Shown here: in pieces, positions 1 to 9,050 of the stretch
Position numbering within the stretch: the first letter of the stretch is position 1
How the letters are laid out: each line of letters opens with the position of its first letter
Assembly: GCF_000969645.2 (NCBI RefSeq)
Contig: NZ_CP014222.1
Location: forward strand, 1,677,740-1,741,739
Reading direction: 5' to 3'
Source: Janthinobacterium sp. B9-8
GTDB taxonomy: Bacteria; Pseudomonadota; Gammaproteobacteria; Burkholderiales; Chitinibacteraceae
DNA: 64,000 nt
The notes under the pieces: generated by a model
Told to the model about the DNA's origin: nothing
The model's input: only the letters and a program-made list of their open reading frames with translations
Database searches by the model: none
Program-made: the position numbers and the translations under genes

Positions 1-1
1 A

Positions 2-301
2 CAAATATTTGGCCTACTCAATTTCCCGCTATTGTTGCTGGGCTTATTTGTTTTCATCACCAGCATGGGCTTTATCACCCCCAACACCTCGGCAATGGCG
101 TTGCAAAACCAAAGCAAACAAGCAGGGCTGGCTTCGGCCTTACTGGGTACGCTGCAATTTGGCTGCGCCACACTGGCCGGTTTATTAATGGGCTTGTGGC
201 ACGACAACAGCGCACTCCCCTTGCTCACCCTGCTCGCCGCATGTGGCACAGGCGCATGGCTGCTAAATCGCACTGGGCCAGCGACTATTGCAAAGGCTTA
301 A
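2..301 (+). CDS. MFS transporter, Bcr/CflA-like, C-terminal part (5' truncated by window edge)
   Basis: The reading frame is open from base 2 to a TAA at 299-301 and gives about 99 residues. They contain three hydrophobic helices separated by short loops, as in the last membrane segments of an MFS drug/proton antiporter. A polar stretch reading MALQNQSKQAGLASALLG resembles the segment before TM11 in Bcr/CflA-type exporters, where a conserved A-G-x-A-S-A-L-L-G pattern is found. The start lies before the window, so the TTG at 32 is internal. The substrate cannot be told from this fragment. The subfamily call is from memory of the conserved segment and is moderately secure. Confidence 0.7.
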   Translation, partial: QIFGLLNFPLLLLGLFVFITSMGFITPNTSAMALQNQSKQAGLASALLGTLQFGCATLAGLLMGLWHDNSALPLLTLLAACGTGAWLLNRTGPATIAKA

Positions 302-334
302 GTAGCAGCACTCACCATGCCTCCCTCGTAGGCA

Positions 335-381
335 ACGCCATACAAAGCGATTCGAGCGATGAATAGCGCTTTGTATGGCGT
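335..381. repeat. 15-bp perfect inverted repeat downstream of the MFS gene
   Basis: ACGCCATACAAAGCG at 335-349 is followed by its exact reverse complement at 367-381, with a 17-base loop. No T-run follows on either strand, so it is not a classic intrinsic terminator. It could still fold at the 3' end of the transporter mRNA or be a small palindromic repeat. Confidence 0.7.
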
Positions 382-532
382 ATAAATCCACAAAGCAAAC
401 CAAACCTTGCTTCTTACTGCCATGCTTTTGACATCAAAAATACGCCAGCAAGCAGTCAGATTCACTCGCCCAGCTGCAAGCTCACCCCCTTATTAACAGG
501 GTGCTACCCTGATGGTGGGCTTTCATTTAGAA

Positions 533-561
533 TCGGTACTTTCGTATTCACCGAATACCGA
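533..561 (+). promoter_or_regulatory. Nested hairpin immediately upstream of alaS
   Basis: TCGGTA (533-538) pairs with TACCGA (556-561). Inside it, GTATTC (544-549) and GAATAC (553-558) form an alternative 6-bp stem with a 3-base loop. The alaS ATG is only 12 bases further on, and no Shine-Dalgarno sequence is visible in between. It could be an operator or a translational control element. This is inference from sequence symmetry only. Confidence 0.3.
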
Positions 562-572
562 CCCTACACACT

Positions 573-3200
573 ATGAAATCAAACGAAATCCGCCAGAAAT
601 TCCTCGACTTCTTTGCCTCAAAAGGCCACCAAGTCGTTAACTCCAGCCCGCTTGTGCCAGGTAATGATCCAACGATCATGTTTACCGTAGCCGGTATGGT
701 GCAATTTAAAGATGTGTTTCTGGGCTTTGATAAGCGCAGTTACACGCGTGCCACCACCAGCCAAAAATGCTTACGCGCTGGCGGCAAGCACAACGACTTA
801 GAAAACGTCGGCTACACCGCACGCCACCACACTTTCTTTGAAATGCTCGGCAACTTTAGCTTTGGCGATTATTTCAAACGTGACGCCATTCATTACGCTT
901 GGGAATTTCTGACCGGCCCTGAGTGGCTCGCCATTCCTAAGGAAAAACTGTTAGTCACGGTTTATGCCTCGGATGACGAAGCGTTTGAAATCTGGAACAA
1001 AGATATGGGTGTGCCTGCGGACAAAATCATCCGCATTGGCGACAACAAAGGCGGCGCTTTTGCCTCGGATAATTTCTGGGCCATGGGCGACACCGGCCCT
1101 TGTGGCCCTTGTACCGAGATTTTCTACGACCACGGCGATCATATCTGGGGCGGCCCTCCGGGTAGCCCGGAAGAAGACGGCGATCGCTTCGTAGAAATCT
1201 GGAATAACGTCTTTATGCAGTTCAACCGCGATGCAGACGGCGTGATGCACCCGCTACCTAAGCCATCCGTTGATACCGGCATGGGGCTGGAACGCCTGTC
1301 TGCCGTGCTGCAAAAGGTGCATACCAACTACGAAACAGATTCATTCGTCACCCTACTGCAAGCCGCAGCAGAAGCGACTGGCGTGCCTTACAATCAGGAA
1401 ACGCCGTCACTTAAGGTGATTGCAGATCATATCCGCGCGTGCTCCTTCCTAATTGCTGACGGCGTATTGCCAAGTAATGAGGGCCGTGGCTATGTATTAC
1501 GCCGCATCATTCGCCGCGCAGTGCGTCATGGCTATAAATTGGGCCAGAAAAAATCATTCTTCTTTACTCTGGTTGCCGCACTCGTGGCCGAGATGGGCCA
1601 TGCCTATCCAGAGCTAGTGCAAAAACAAACGCTGATCGAAGAAACACTGAAATACGAAGAAGAGCTATTTGCCAAAACGCTAGAAAACGGCATGGCCTTG
1701 CTCGATACCGCCTTGGCGGGTGGCAAAACCATTCTGGATGGCGCAACAGCCTTCAAACTCTCTGACACCTACGGCTTCCCTATCGACTTAACCGCTGACG
1801 TATGCCGCGAGCGCAATGTCAGCGTCGACATGGAAGGCTTTGAAGTGGCGCTGAACACCCAACGCGCTCAATCCAAAGCCGCCGGCCAGTTTAAAGCGGT
1901 AACCGGCCTTGTGTACGACGGGATCGCAAGCTGCTTCCACGGCTACACCGAAAGCACCCAAGCCGCCAAAGTATTGGCGCTCTACCGTGGCAGCGAGCCA
2001 GTTGAAGTGCTAAATGCCGGTGAAATAGGCGTGGTTGTACTCGACCACACGCCGTTTTACGCAGAATCAGGCGGCCAGGCCGGTGACGTAGGCCGCATTC
2101 GCGCTGCGGGCGATATCCTGTTTGACGTGGTAGATACACAAAAAGTGAAATCAGATGTATTTGGTCATCAAGGCACGGTTAGCAATGGCAATCTCAAAGT
2201 TGGCGACGCTGTGACCGCCAGCATTGATCTGGCAAAACGTCAGGCCAGCCAGCGCAACCACAGCGCAACCCACTTGCTACACGCCGCACTGCGCACCGTA
2301 CTTGGCACGCATGTAGAGCAAAAAGGCTCGCTGGTGACCTTTGAGCGCACCCGTTTTGACTTTAGCCAGCCAAAACCGGTCTCGCCAGCTGAAATCGCCC
2401 AGATTGAAGCCTTGGTCAACGAAGAAATCATGCGCAACGACGCCGTTTCTGCCGCTGAAATGAGCTTTGACGACGCCATTGCTGCAGGTGCCATGGCGCT
2501 ATTTGGCGAAAAATATGGCGACGATGTACGCGTATTAAAAATGGGCGAATTCTCTACCGAGCTATGCGGCGGCACGCACGTTGGCCGCACTGGCGATATC
2601 GGCCTGTTTAAAATCGTGGCCGAGAGCGGCATTGCAGCAGGGATTCGCCGCATTGAAGCCATCACCGGCGAAGCCGCTTTAGCACTGATTCAAGCGCAAG
2701 ACAGTGAAATCAAAGCCCTTGCCGCGATGACGCAATCTAAGCCGGGTGAACTGATCGCTAAGCTTGAAAAACTCCAAGCCGAGCTAAAGCTAGCCCAGAA
2801 AGAAGTACAAAGTCTGAAAGGGCAAATGGCCTTTGCCCAGCTGGACAGCCTGATTGGTGTTGGCCTGCGCAGCATCAACGGCATCAAATGCCTCGCCGCA
2901 GTGGTTGAAGGCGCAGAAGGCACCGTATTGCGCGAAATGAGTGACAAACTCATGGATCGCCTACAAAGCGGCATCGCCCTGCTCGCCAACGTAAGCGATG
3001 GCAAAGTCAGCCTAGTCGCCCGCGTCAGCAAAGACTTAACCGGCAAAGTAAAAGCTGGCGAGCTAGTCAACTTCGTCGCCCAGCAAGTCGGCGGCAAAGG
3101 CGGCGGCAAACCAGACCTAGCCCAAGCGGGTGGCACAGAACCAGAAAACCTAGCTACCGCACTTGAAAGCATTCCGGCATGGCTTGAAGCAAAGCTATAA
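573..3200 (+). CDS. alaS: Alanine--tRNA ligase
   Basis: Alanyl-tRNA synthetase (class II) charges tRNA-Ala in the cytoplasm and clears mischarged Ser/Gly. The 875-residue length is normal for bacteria. The N-terminus ([19 protein letters not shown]) and the motif running into [13 protein letters not shown] are typical of the aminoacylation core. The editing domain has the zinc-binding HxxxH pair (H563, H567) and CxxxH pair (C665, H669). The glycine-rich GGKGGGKPD stretch near the end marks the C-Ala/DHHA1 domain. The ATG at 573 gives the expected N-terminus, but no clear ribosome-binding site precedes it; a small hairpin lies there instead. The gene appears monocistronic, with a strong terminator after it. 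Identity is near certain. Confidence 0.98.
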   Translation: MKSNEIRQKFLDFFASKGHQVVNSSPLVPGNDPTIMFTVAGMVQFKDVFLGFDKRSYTRATTSQKCLRAGGKHNDLENVGYTARHHTFFEMLGNFSFGDYFKRDAIHYAWEFLTGPEWLAIPKEKLLVTVYASDDEAFEIWNKDMGVPADKIIRIGDNKGGAFASDNFWAMGDTGPCGPCTEIFYDHGDHIWGGPPGSPEEDGDRFVEIWNNVFMQFNRDADGVMHPLPKPSVDTGMGLERLSAVLQKVHTNYETDSFVTLLQAAAEATGVPYNQETPSLKVIADHIRACSFLIADGVLPSNEGRGYVLRRIIRRAVRHGYKLGQKKSFFFTLVAALVAEMGHAYPELVQKQTLIEETLKYEEELFAKTLENGMALLDTALAGGKTILDGATAFKLSDTYGFPIDLTADVCRERNVSVDMEGFEVALNTQRAQSKAAGQFKAVTGLVYDGIASCFHGYTESTQAAKVLALYRGSEPVEVLNAGEIGVVVLDHTPFYAESGGQAGDVGRIRAAGDILFDVVDTQKVKSDVFGHQGTVSNGNLKVGDAVTASIDLAKRQASQRNHSATHLLHAALRTVLGTHVEQKGSLVTFERTRFDFSQPKPVSPAEIAQIEALVNEEIMRNDAVSAAEMSFDDAIAAGAMALFGEKYGDDVRVLKMGEFSTELCGGTHVGRTGDIGLFKIVAESGIAAGIRRIEAITGEAALALIQAQDSEIKALAAMTQSKPGELIAKLEKLQAELKLAQKEVQSLKGQMAFAQLDSLIGVGLRSINGIKCLAAVVEGAEGTVLREMSDKLMDRLQSGIALLANVSDGKVSLVARVSKDLTGKVKAGELVNFVAQQVGGKGGGKPDLAQAGGTEPENLATALESIPAWLEAKL

Positions 3201-3232
3201 GCCTGCTTGCAGCACAGGCTTGTAAATAAAAT

Positions 3233-3261
3233 GGGCGACTCCTTGAGGAGTCGCCCGTTTT
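3233..3261 (+). terminator. Rho-independent terminator of alaS
   Basis: A perfect 10-bp stem, GGGCGACTCC (3233-3242) with GGAGTCGCCC (3247-3256), closes a TTGA loop and is followed by GTTTTG. Read on the minus strand it is followed by ATTTTATTT, so it may also end transcripts of the convergent gene at 3308-4198. Confidence 0.9.
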
Positions 3262-3307
3262 GTTGGTATTTAGCAAGCTCGTTTCTATCGCATTAAAAAC
3301 AAACCAT

Positions 3308-4198
3308 TTATAGAACAAGGGCAGCACCTAGTGTCCACCCCCTAAATCCTTCTTCGCCCCGGATAATCGATGTACTTAGCTTTAAGACTCGCGGCTGCCC
3401 AGCAATGACTCCAAGTGGCACATAAAAACCAGTGCCCAGCTCTGCTAAATAATGACTAATTGAGTTACCCTTTATATATTTACTTAGATACAAAAACCCA
3501 AGAGGATAAATAGTAGTATCAAACACATAAAAACCTGTTTTTTTGTCCAGATCCATTTTAATACTGACAATATCACTTCTTAGATTTTCCAGCGGCGCAA
3601 TGCCTTTATTTATATCTATCGTTTGCATAGAACGAAAACCAAGCCCCATCAAACTATTTATCTCACCTTTAGTGTATTTATAATAAACGCCAACCGAAGG
3701 ATTAACTGCCCAAGCATAGCTGCTCATATACCCTCTATACGCTTGATTATCACTTGTAATGTCAACCGTCATTTTAGATCGGGCAATAGAAAACTCTGAA
3801 TCAACAAAAAAATCTTCCAAAAAAGGATACTGATAACCAGCAACTACAGCCACGCTGCTATTTTTAACATCAAACATTGCACCATCATGCATTAATCCGC
3901 CTTGATAATATTCTTTTTTTACTCTTAAATACCCCAATTTTATGCCCGTACGAAACACGCCTGCTCCTAATTTCATTGAATAAACGGGGATAGGTAGCCG
4001 CACAATACTTATATCAAAATCTGATTCCTCACCCATTTCTGCAGGCTCAGAAAAATACCCTGCGCTAATGCCCTCAGAAATAGCTAACTCAGTAGTAAAT
4101 CCATGTAATTCATTTATAAAATCTTGATCAAGCTGTATTTCTGAATGCGCAGGGTAAATACAAAAAACACAGACAAGCATAATTATTATTTTATTCAT
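3308..4198 (-). CDS. Putative outer-membrane beta-barrel protein, unknown
   Basis: The 296-residue protein starts with a signal peptide (MNKIIIMLVCVFCIYPAHS, cleavage probably after HS). The rest has alternating polar/apolar segments rich in Tyr, Gly and Phe and ends in a hydrophobic strand (GWTLGAALVL), as expected for a small outer-membrane barrel. A strong ribosome-binding site (GGAGGTG) lies just before the ATG at 4198. The gene is clearly more AT-rich than its neighbours and uses many AAA, ATA and TTA codons, which suggests recent acquisition. I do not recognise a named family. It converges on alaS and probably shares its terminator. Confidence 0.75.
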   Translation of the reverse strand: MNKIIIMLVCVFCIYPAHSEIQLDQDFINELHGFTTELAISEGISAGYFSEPAEMGEESDFDISIVRLPIPVYSMKLGAGVFRTGIKLGYLRVKKEYYQGGLMHDGAMFDVKNSSVAVVAGYQYPFLEDFFVDSEFSIARSKMTVDITSDNQAYRGYMSSYAWAVNPSVGVYYKYTKGEINSLMGLGFRSMQTIDINKGIAPLENLRSDIVSIKMDLDKKTGFYVFDTTIYPLGFLYLSKYIKGNSISHYLAELGTGFYVPLGVIAGQPRVLKLSTSIIRGEEGFRGWTLGAALVL

Positions 4199-4535
4199 TA
4201 CACCTCCTTTTTTTTACGATCGCAAATGAGCCATATGTAATGACAATAAAAATTTTAAAAAACTAACAATAGATAAATTGCAACCAAGAAAAATATGGCC
4301 ATAGCAAATACAGGGATCAAACCATGCTAACTGACTCCTAAGGCAAAGTCTGTAGGGTTTGCAATGGACTCAGTATTAAATAGTAGCGCACAGTGCACAT
4401 ACACTCTTGCCACCCACCCAAGGTTTATGTAACTCAAAAACCTCAGGATAAGCCACGCATCCTGCTTACAAAAAAATAGCCAAATAGAATATCCTCAGCG
4501 TACAATCCGCGCTTGATAATAATTCGTATTTCACA

Positions 4536-7169
4536 ATGAAACTGCAACACCTTGCCTCCCTCCTATGCTCGCTCTCTCTCTTTACCGCCTGCACCAGCGA
4601 TTCTCAGCCAGAAATCAAGACCGGCAACTTACTCAAAACCACGGGGGTTGATTACGATACGCGTAGCCAGCATGGCCGCACGACGGCCAATGGCGAGTAC
4701 CAGTATGTAGACGGCGAGACGGTGATTTTCCGTATTGGCTCGCTGGTGCTTGGCCAAGTGGCAGCAGGCGCAATGATTACGCCGCTGACTCTCGCTAAAA
4801 ACGAGGCCGATGCGCACAAGATCATGCAGCTTTTACTGACGCTGGATGAGGACGACGATGCCAATAATGGCATTCAGATCGCCGCCAGCGATGCGGCACG
4901 TTTTGTCAAAGAGCAAACCATTCAATCCGCAAGCATTGAAGAATTACTCGATGCCAACCGCGTGGCGCACACGCTGGTCAGTGCTGAATATACCCGTCAG
5001 TTTTACAACCTCAGCATGCAGGCTATCAGCGGCAGCAAGCCTAGCCCGCGTTATACCCGTAAAGATGCAGACAGCGGCGCAACACTGAGTGATGAAGCGA
5101 CTCGCGCAGGCTGCGTGGCCGATAGCCAAACCGGCTTAAGCTGGGAAGTTAAAACCACCGATGGCTTACGCGCAGCCAAACACCGCTACCTGCCCACGAT
5201 GGTGCGCGGCGCAAGCAATGAGGGCCAGTGCGATCCAAGCTTAGAAATCTGCACCCCAGGGGACTACAGCGAAAAAGTAAACGAAGCCAAGCTATGCGGC
5301 TTTGAAGACTGGCGCACCCCGACTGAGGCCGAGCTAAAAACCCTGCTCGATCCTTCGCAGTACGATGCGGCTAAGCAGCTGGCCGCCATTGATCGCCACG
5401 CTTTCCCTGATGCTGCGCCGACATTTTACTGGAGCGACACGCTCAGAAAAGTGCATGGCTTTTTAGCGGTATGGTTTAACGACACGCATAAAACACTCGA
5501 TTCCACCTTGCTGGCCAAAGAGCGTTACGGCGCGCTACGTCTGGTGCGCGGCCCGATGATTCCTGATGCGCCAAGTAAAGAAGATCAGGAAGAGCCCAAC
5601 TACATTCCGCTGACAAATGAAGGTAAATTGCCAAAAATCGGTCAGCCTTATGCCTGCGTGGATATCAACGACAGGGCTTTGCTGGCAAACAAGCAGAAAG
5701 CAGAGATTCGCCTACTCACCCCATCAGATAAAAGCGCACTCGCCAATCAAAGCCTCAGCCCAGAGCAAGTTAAAACACTTCTAAGCACTAGCAATGCAGG
5801 GGCTTGCGGAGTAAGTAACTGGCGCTTACCCACCAGCGCTGAAATGAGCAAAATCCTCACACTGGCACTGGATACAGAAAACACCGAGCTGCGACTAGCC
5901 ATGCCTTATCTGGATAGCAAAGCCAGCTACTGGGTTGGCACAGCAGATCAACTCAGCAGCATTTCAGCCAACTCGCCTAACGCCCAAAGCCCTAATACGG
6001 CGCGCATTGTGCTGATTTCTCAAACCGCCCGCCCCTTCTTTGAGCGCGTGCCAACCGGCCCGAACACTCGCCCAAGCGATGCAGAGCTTGCCAGCTGGCG
6101 TGATCAGTATTCACGCTATCAGGCGGGTAGCAGCAGCCAGCCCAACTGGCCTGCACCTACGCTGGACGCCAGTACCAAGGAAGGCTTTGCCGATTTAGGC
6201 CTACTGCCCGCCCCAATTTTCCCTGCGAACAATCCTTATTCGCCAGAAAAAGTAGCGCTGGGTGAAAAACTGTTTGCTGATCCGCGGCTTTCGCGTAATA
6301 ACTTAATCTCTTGCGCCAGCTGCCATGACCCTAAAAATGGCTGGAGTGATCCGAAAGAATTATCCGAAGGCCATGTGGGCCAGCTGGGCAATCGTAATGC
6401 GATGACGATCATCAACACCGCTTACGTCAAAGAATTATTCTGGGATGGCCGCTCTAAATCGCTGGAAGAACAAGCCAAAGGCCCAATCAGCAATCCGCTG
6501 GAAATGCACCAAAGCCTAAGCCAAACGGCCTATAAAATTGCCGCAGCGCCCGAATACGCCGCGCTCTTTACTGCAGCCTTTGGTGACAGCAGCATTGATG
6601 CCGACCGCATTGCCAAGGCGATTGCCACTTTTGAGCGCACCATCACCAGCCAGGACAGCGATTTTGACCGTTTCTTGAAAGGCGATCGCAAAGCGCTCAG
6701 CAATGACGCGCTATGGGGCTTGCAATTATTCCGCACTAAAGCGCGCTGCATTAATTGCCATAACACGCCTTTAATGTCGGACAACCAATATCACAGCAAT
6801 GGCCTACATTATTATGGCCGTGAATTGGAAGATTTAGGCCGCTTTAACGTCACTAAAAACCCGGCCGATATCGGAAAATTCCGCACCCCAATGCTGCGCG
6901 ATATTATTTATAGCGGCAATTATATGCACAATGGCTTGTTCTCTATGGGCAATGGGGTAGGTGTATTAGCCATGTATAACGCAGGCATGGTGCAAACATT
7001 GCCAACAGGATTAGATAAATTTGATCCTCATTTCCCAAAAACCTCGCCGGAAATTAAATCACTCGGGCTAAGCAAGAATGAAATCAACGCCCTGTTTGAA
7101 TTTATGAAAGCGATATCTTCCGAGCCAAGAACACGCCCGGCCACAGCAAAGGAGCTGTTTCAGCGTTAA
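4536..7169 (+). CDS. Lipoprotein fusing DUF1566-like domains to a di-haem cytochrome c peroxidase (MauG/CcpA-like)
   Basis: An 877-residue lipoprotein with signal MKLQHLASLLCSLSLFTAC; the lipidated Cys is C19. About residues 35-130 form a small beta-rich domain (ITPLTLAKNEAD). Two Lcl/DUF1566-like segments follow, each with a C-G-x-x-x-W-R-x-P-T core (CGFEDWRTPT and CGVSNWRLPT). The C-terminal third is a bacterial di-haem peroxidase with two CxxCH haem sites, CASCH (C593-H597) and CINCH (C738-H742), and the typical MHNGLFSMGNG segment. Family members reduce peroxide or oxidise partner proteins in the periplasm. The DUF1566 plus peroxidase fusion on one lipid anchor is unusual. The gene stands alone and has its own terminator. 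Confidence 0.9.
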   Translation: MKLQHLASLLCSLSLFTACTSDSQPEIKTGNLLKTTGVDYDTRSQHGRTTANGEYQYVDGETVIFRIGSLVLGQVAAGAMITPLTLAKNEADAHKIMQLLLTLDEDDDANNGIQIAASDAARFVKEQTIQSASIEELLDANRVAHTLVSAEYTRQFYNLSMQAISGSKPSPRYTRKDADSGATLSDEATRAGCVADSQTGLSWEVKTTDGLRAAKHRYLPTMVRGASNEGQCDPSLEICTPGDYSEKVNEAKLCGFEDWRTPTEAELKTLLDPSQYDAAKQLAAIDRHAFPDAAPTFYWSDTLRKVHGFLAVWFNDTHKTLDSTLLAKERYGALRLVRGPMIPDAPSKEDQEEPNYIPLTNEGKLPKIGQPYACVDINDRALLANKQKAEIRLLTPSDKSALANQSLSPEQVKTLLSTSNAGACGVSNWRLPTSAEMSKILTLALDTENTELRLAMPYLDSKASYWVGTADQLSSISANSPNAQSPNTARIVLISQTARPFFERVPTGPNTRPSDAELASWRDQYSRYQAGSSSQPNWPAPTLDASTKEGFADLGLLPAPIFPANNPYSPEKVALGEKLFADPRLSRNNLISCASCHDPKNGWSDPKELSEGHVGQLGNRNAMTIINTAYVKELFWDGRSKSLEEQAKGPISNPLEMHQSLSQTAYKIAAAPEYAALFTAAFGDSSIDADRIAKAIATFERTITSQDSDFDRFLKGDRKALSNDALWGLQLFRTKARCINCHNTPLMSDNQYHSNGLHYYGRELEDLGRFNVTKNPADIGKFRTPMLRDIIYSGNYMHNGLFSMGNGVGVLAMYNAGMVQTLPTGLDKFDPHFPKTSPEIKSLGLSKNEINALFEFMKAISSEPRTRPATAKELFQR

Positions 7170-7191
7170 GCCATTGGTAAATACTTAATTA

Positions 7192-7225
7192 AAAATGGCG
7201 CACAGTATTATGTGCGTCATTTTTT
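7192..7225 (+). terminator. Intrinsic terminator after the peroxidase fusion gene
   Basis: TGGCGCACA (7196-7204) pairs with TGTGCGTCA (7211-7219), one G-U pair included, flanked by A-rich sequence before and TTTTTT after (7220-7225). It shows that the in-frame codon at 7212 cannot be the start of the next gene. Confidence 0.85.
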
Positions 7226-7298
7226 CATTTATCCGATCCATTTCTTACCCCAATTAATACCCAGAGCAGCATTTACACAGGGTGTTAAAATCCGCCGC

Positions 7299-7955
7299 AT
7301 GCCTATCTACACACGCCCCCTTTTCTTCGCCCTGCTTTTGCTGCTCAGCGCCTGCGGTACTGTGCCGCTTGGTGAGGGACAGTATCAGGTTAAAGCAGGC
7401 GATACGCTTTATAGCATTGCCCGCAGCACGGGACGCAGCGTGGGAGAGATTCAGCGCTTAAATCAGCTTAGCGATAATACGATTCAGATCGGGCAGATTC
7501 TTAATGTGGGGCCCGGCCGCGCAAACCCGGCACCTGCTACTCGCCCCAAAGCGCCGGTAGCAAGCCCCCCTGCTCCGGTTAGCAAACCCAAAGCACCCGC
7601 CATCGAGTTGACATGGCCAAATAAAGGCCCTGTTTTGCAAGGCTTTAATGGCAAAAGTAATAAGGGGCTAAATATTGGCGGCGCGGCAGGATCGCCGATT
7701 TATGCTGCGGCTAGCGGCAAAGTGATTTACGCCAATACGGTGCGTGGCTACGGCAAGCTACTGATTATCAAGCACGATAAAGACTATCTCACCGCTTACG
7801 CACACAATCAGCATATCTTAGTTAAAGAAGGCGATAGCGTAAAGCAGGGGCAAAATGTGGCCGAAATGGGCAGCACGGGTAGCGATAAAGTGATGCTGCA
7901 TTTTGAGCTGCGCTTTAAAGGCGCAGCCATTAACCCCAACCCTTTCTTGCCCTAG
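7299..7955 (+). CDS. LysM/M23 lipoprotein, NlpD-like amidase activator
   Basis: Taking the ATG at 7299 gives 218 residues with a lipoprotein signal (FFALLLLLSAC). An earlier in-frame start at 7212 lies inside a terminator and is rejected. A LysM domain follows (YQVKAGDTLYSIARSTGRSV), then a Pro/Ala-rich linker and a LytM/M23 domain. The first zinc-ligand motif is degenerate: NKGLNI stands where active enzymes have an H-x-G-x-D pattern. The HxE stretch MLHFELR is kept in NlpD-like style. Such degenerate LytM proteins bind peptidoglycan and activate N-acetylmuramoyl-L-alanine amidases at the septum. It is not next to pcm, surE or rpoS as the classical nlpD is, so it may be a paralogue. Confidence 0.88.
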   Translation: MPIYTRPLFFALLLLLSACGTVPLGEGQYQVKAGDTLYSIARSTGRSVGEIQRLNQLSDNTIQIGQILNVGPGRANPAPATRPKAPVASPPAPVSKPKAPAIELTWPNKGPVLQGFNGKSNKGLNIGGAAGSPIYAAASGKVIYANTVRGYGKLLIIKHDKDYLTAYAHNQHILVKEGDSVKQGQNVAEMGSTGSDKVMLHFELRFKGAAINPNPFLP

Positions 7956-7969
7956 ATTACGAGGCCTAA

Positions 7970-8938
7970 TTAAAACGAGTAGCCCAAGCCCAGTAAAATC
8001 ACATCGGTGTCTTTGTCGTGCGAAGTGACCGTTCTATTCCAAGCCACGCGCGCGCGCCAGTTATCGCTAAAGCGATAGCTGCTTGCCAGCGTAATCAGGC
8101 CTGATACGGCCTTTTTGTCAATATCTGGCTGGTGATTCCGATAGCGTTTTCCTACCGAAAAATACGGCCCTACCCCCAAACCTACGCTGAATTTATCGTC
8201 AAAAAAACCAGGCTCATACCATGCTTGCAGGGTAATACCACTGCGACGCAAACGATCGGTTTCGCCTTCCTGAATAAAAGAGGCCGACGCTTTCAGACCC
8301 GGCGCAAAAGCGTAACGATATTCCAGCGCCCCGGCATCGGCCACTTCCGAGCCAAAGCTATTCACAATAGTCTGCCCCAAATACAGCACCACTTCTTGCT
8401 TGCCTCTGGCACCGGGCCAGCTGGCATCATTAAATGCCATCGGAAACAGCTCGTAACCCATACCAAACATAATTGAATTAGTATCAATGCTGTGCGGTGT
8501 TTCAATACGATTGAATCGCAATTTATATTGCCAGTTACTTTCGCCCTGCCATGTGGCTTGCAAGCTAAAAATACCGCCCCAGCCATGCTCATTTAAATAC
8601 CCACGGCTATCTGGTGATCGCCTTGTGGTATCAAAATAACGATAAGGCCCTGCGCCTACGGCTAATGTTAAATTCGGGTGTAAGGCTTTCGTTTTACCCC
8701 ATACTTGAAAAGTATGTCCATCGCGATGGTGATCATCCACATGGCCTTCATTTAGCCAGGAAAAACTGAACGCTAGATCTTCATTAATTTCATGCATATA
8801 AGACAAGGTCCATGCGTATGAAGTTTGATCACTTTGATCACTACTCATCGCACCTGCTAACACCGACAAATTATCAGCCTGAGCCAAAGGCGCACAAAGC
8901 GCCATCGAGGCAAGGCTGCATTTAATCCAATTACGCAT
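7970..8938 (-). CDS. Outer-membrane beta-barrel protein, unknown
   Basis: A signal peptide ending in LAQA is followed by about 300 residues of alternating strands ending in LGLGYSF with a C-terminal Phe, the usual signal for outer-membrane assembly. The segments WTLSYMHEINEDLAFSFSWLNEGH and VGAGPYRYFD recall barrel families related to PagL-like or acyloxyacyl-hydrolase-like proteins, but I see no safe catalytic triad and leave the function open. Two ATGs are possible, at 8944 and 8938. The second is preferred because the AGGA ribosome-binding site overlaps the first. It converges on the NlpD-like gene with only 14 bases between stop codons. Confidence 0.8.
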   Translation of the reverse strand: MRNWIKCSLASMALCAPLAQADNLSVLAGAMSSDQSDQTSYAWTLSYMHEINEDLAFSFSWLNEGHVDDHHRDGHTFQVWGKTKALHPNLTLAVGAGPYRYFDTTRRSPDSRGYLNEHGWGGIFSLQATWQGESNWQYKLRFNRIETPHSIDTNSIMFGMGYELFPMAFNDASWPGARGKQEVVLYLGQTIVNSFGSEVADAGALEYRYAFAPGLKASASFIQEGETDRLRRSGITLQAWYEPGFFDDKFSVGLGVGPYFSVGKRYRNHQPDIDKKAVSGLITLASSYRFSDNWRARVAWNRTVTSHDKDTDVILLGLGYSF

Positions 8939-9050
8939 ATTCATCCTGATTTATGATGCAGGCCATTGTTAATAACTCGCGCTCAAAACAGCGCCAAACC
9001 GTTTAAAATACACCACTGCGCAGCTTGCGAAATACTTACAGAAGAAAATC

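Noticed and set aside
7212..7298. Upstream extension of the LysM/M23 lipoprotein
   Set aside because: The codons lie inside the terminator of the previous gene, and the lipoprotein signal begins at 7299.
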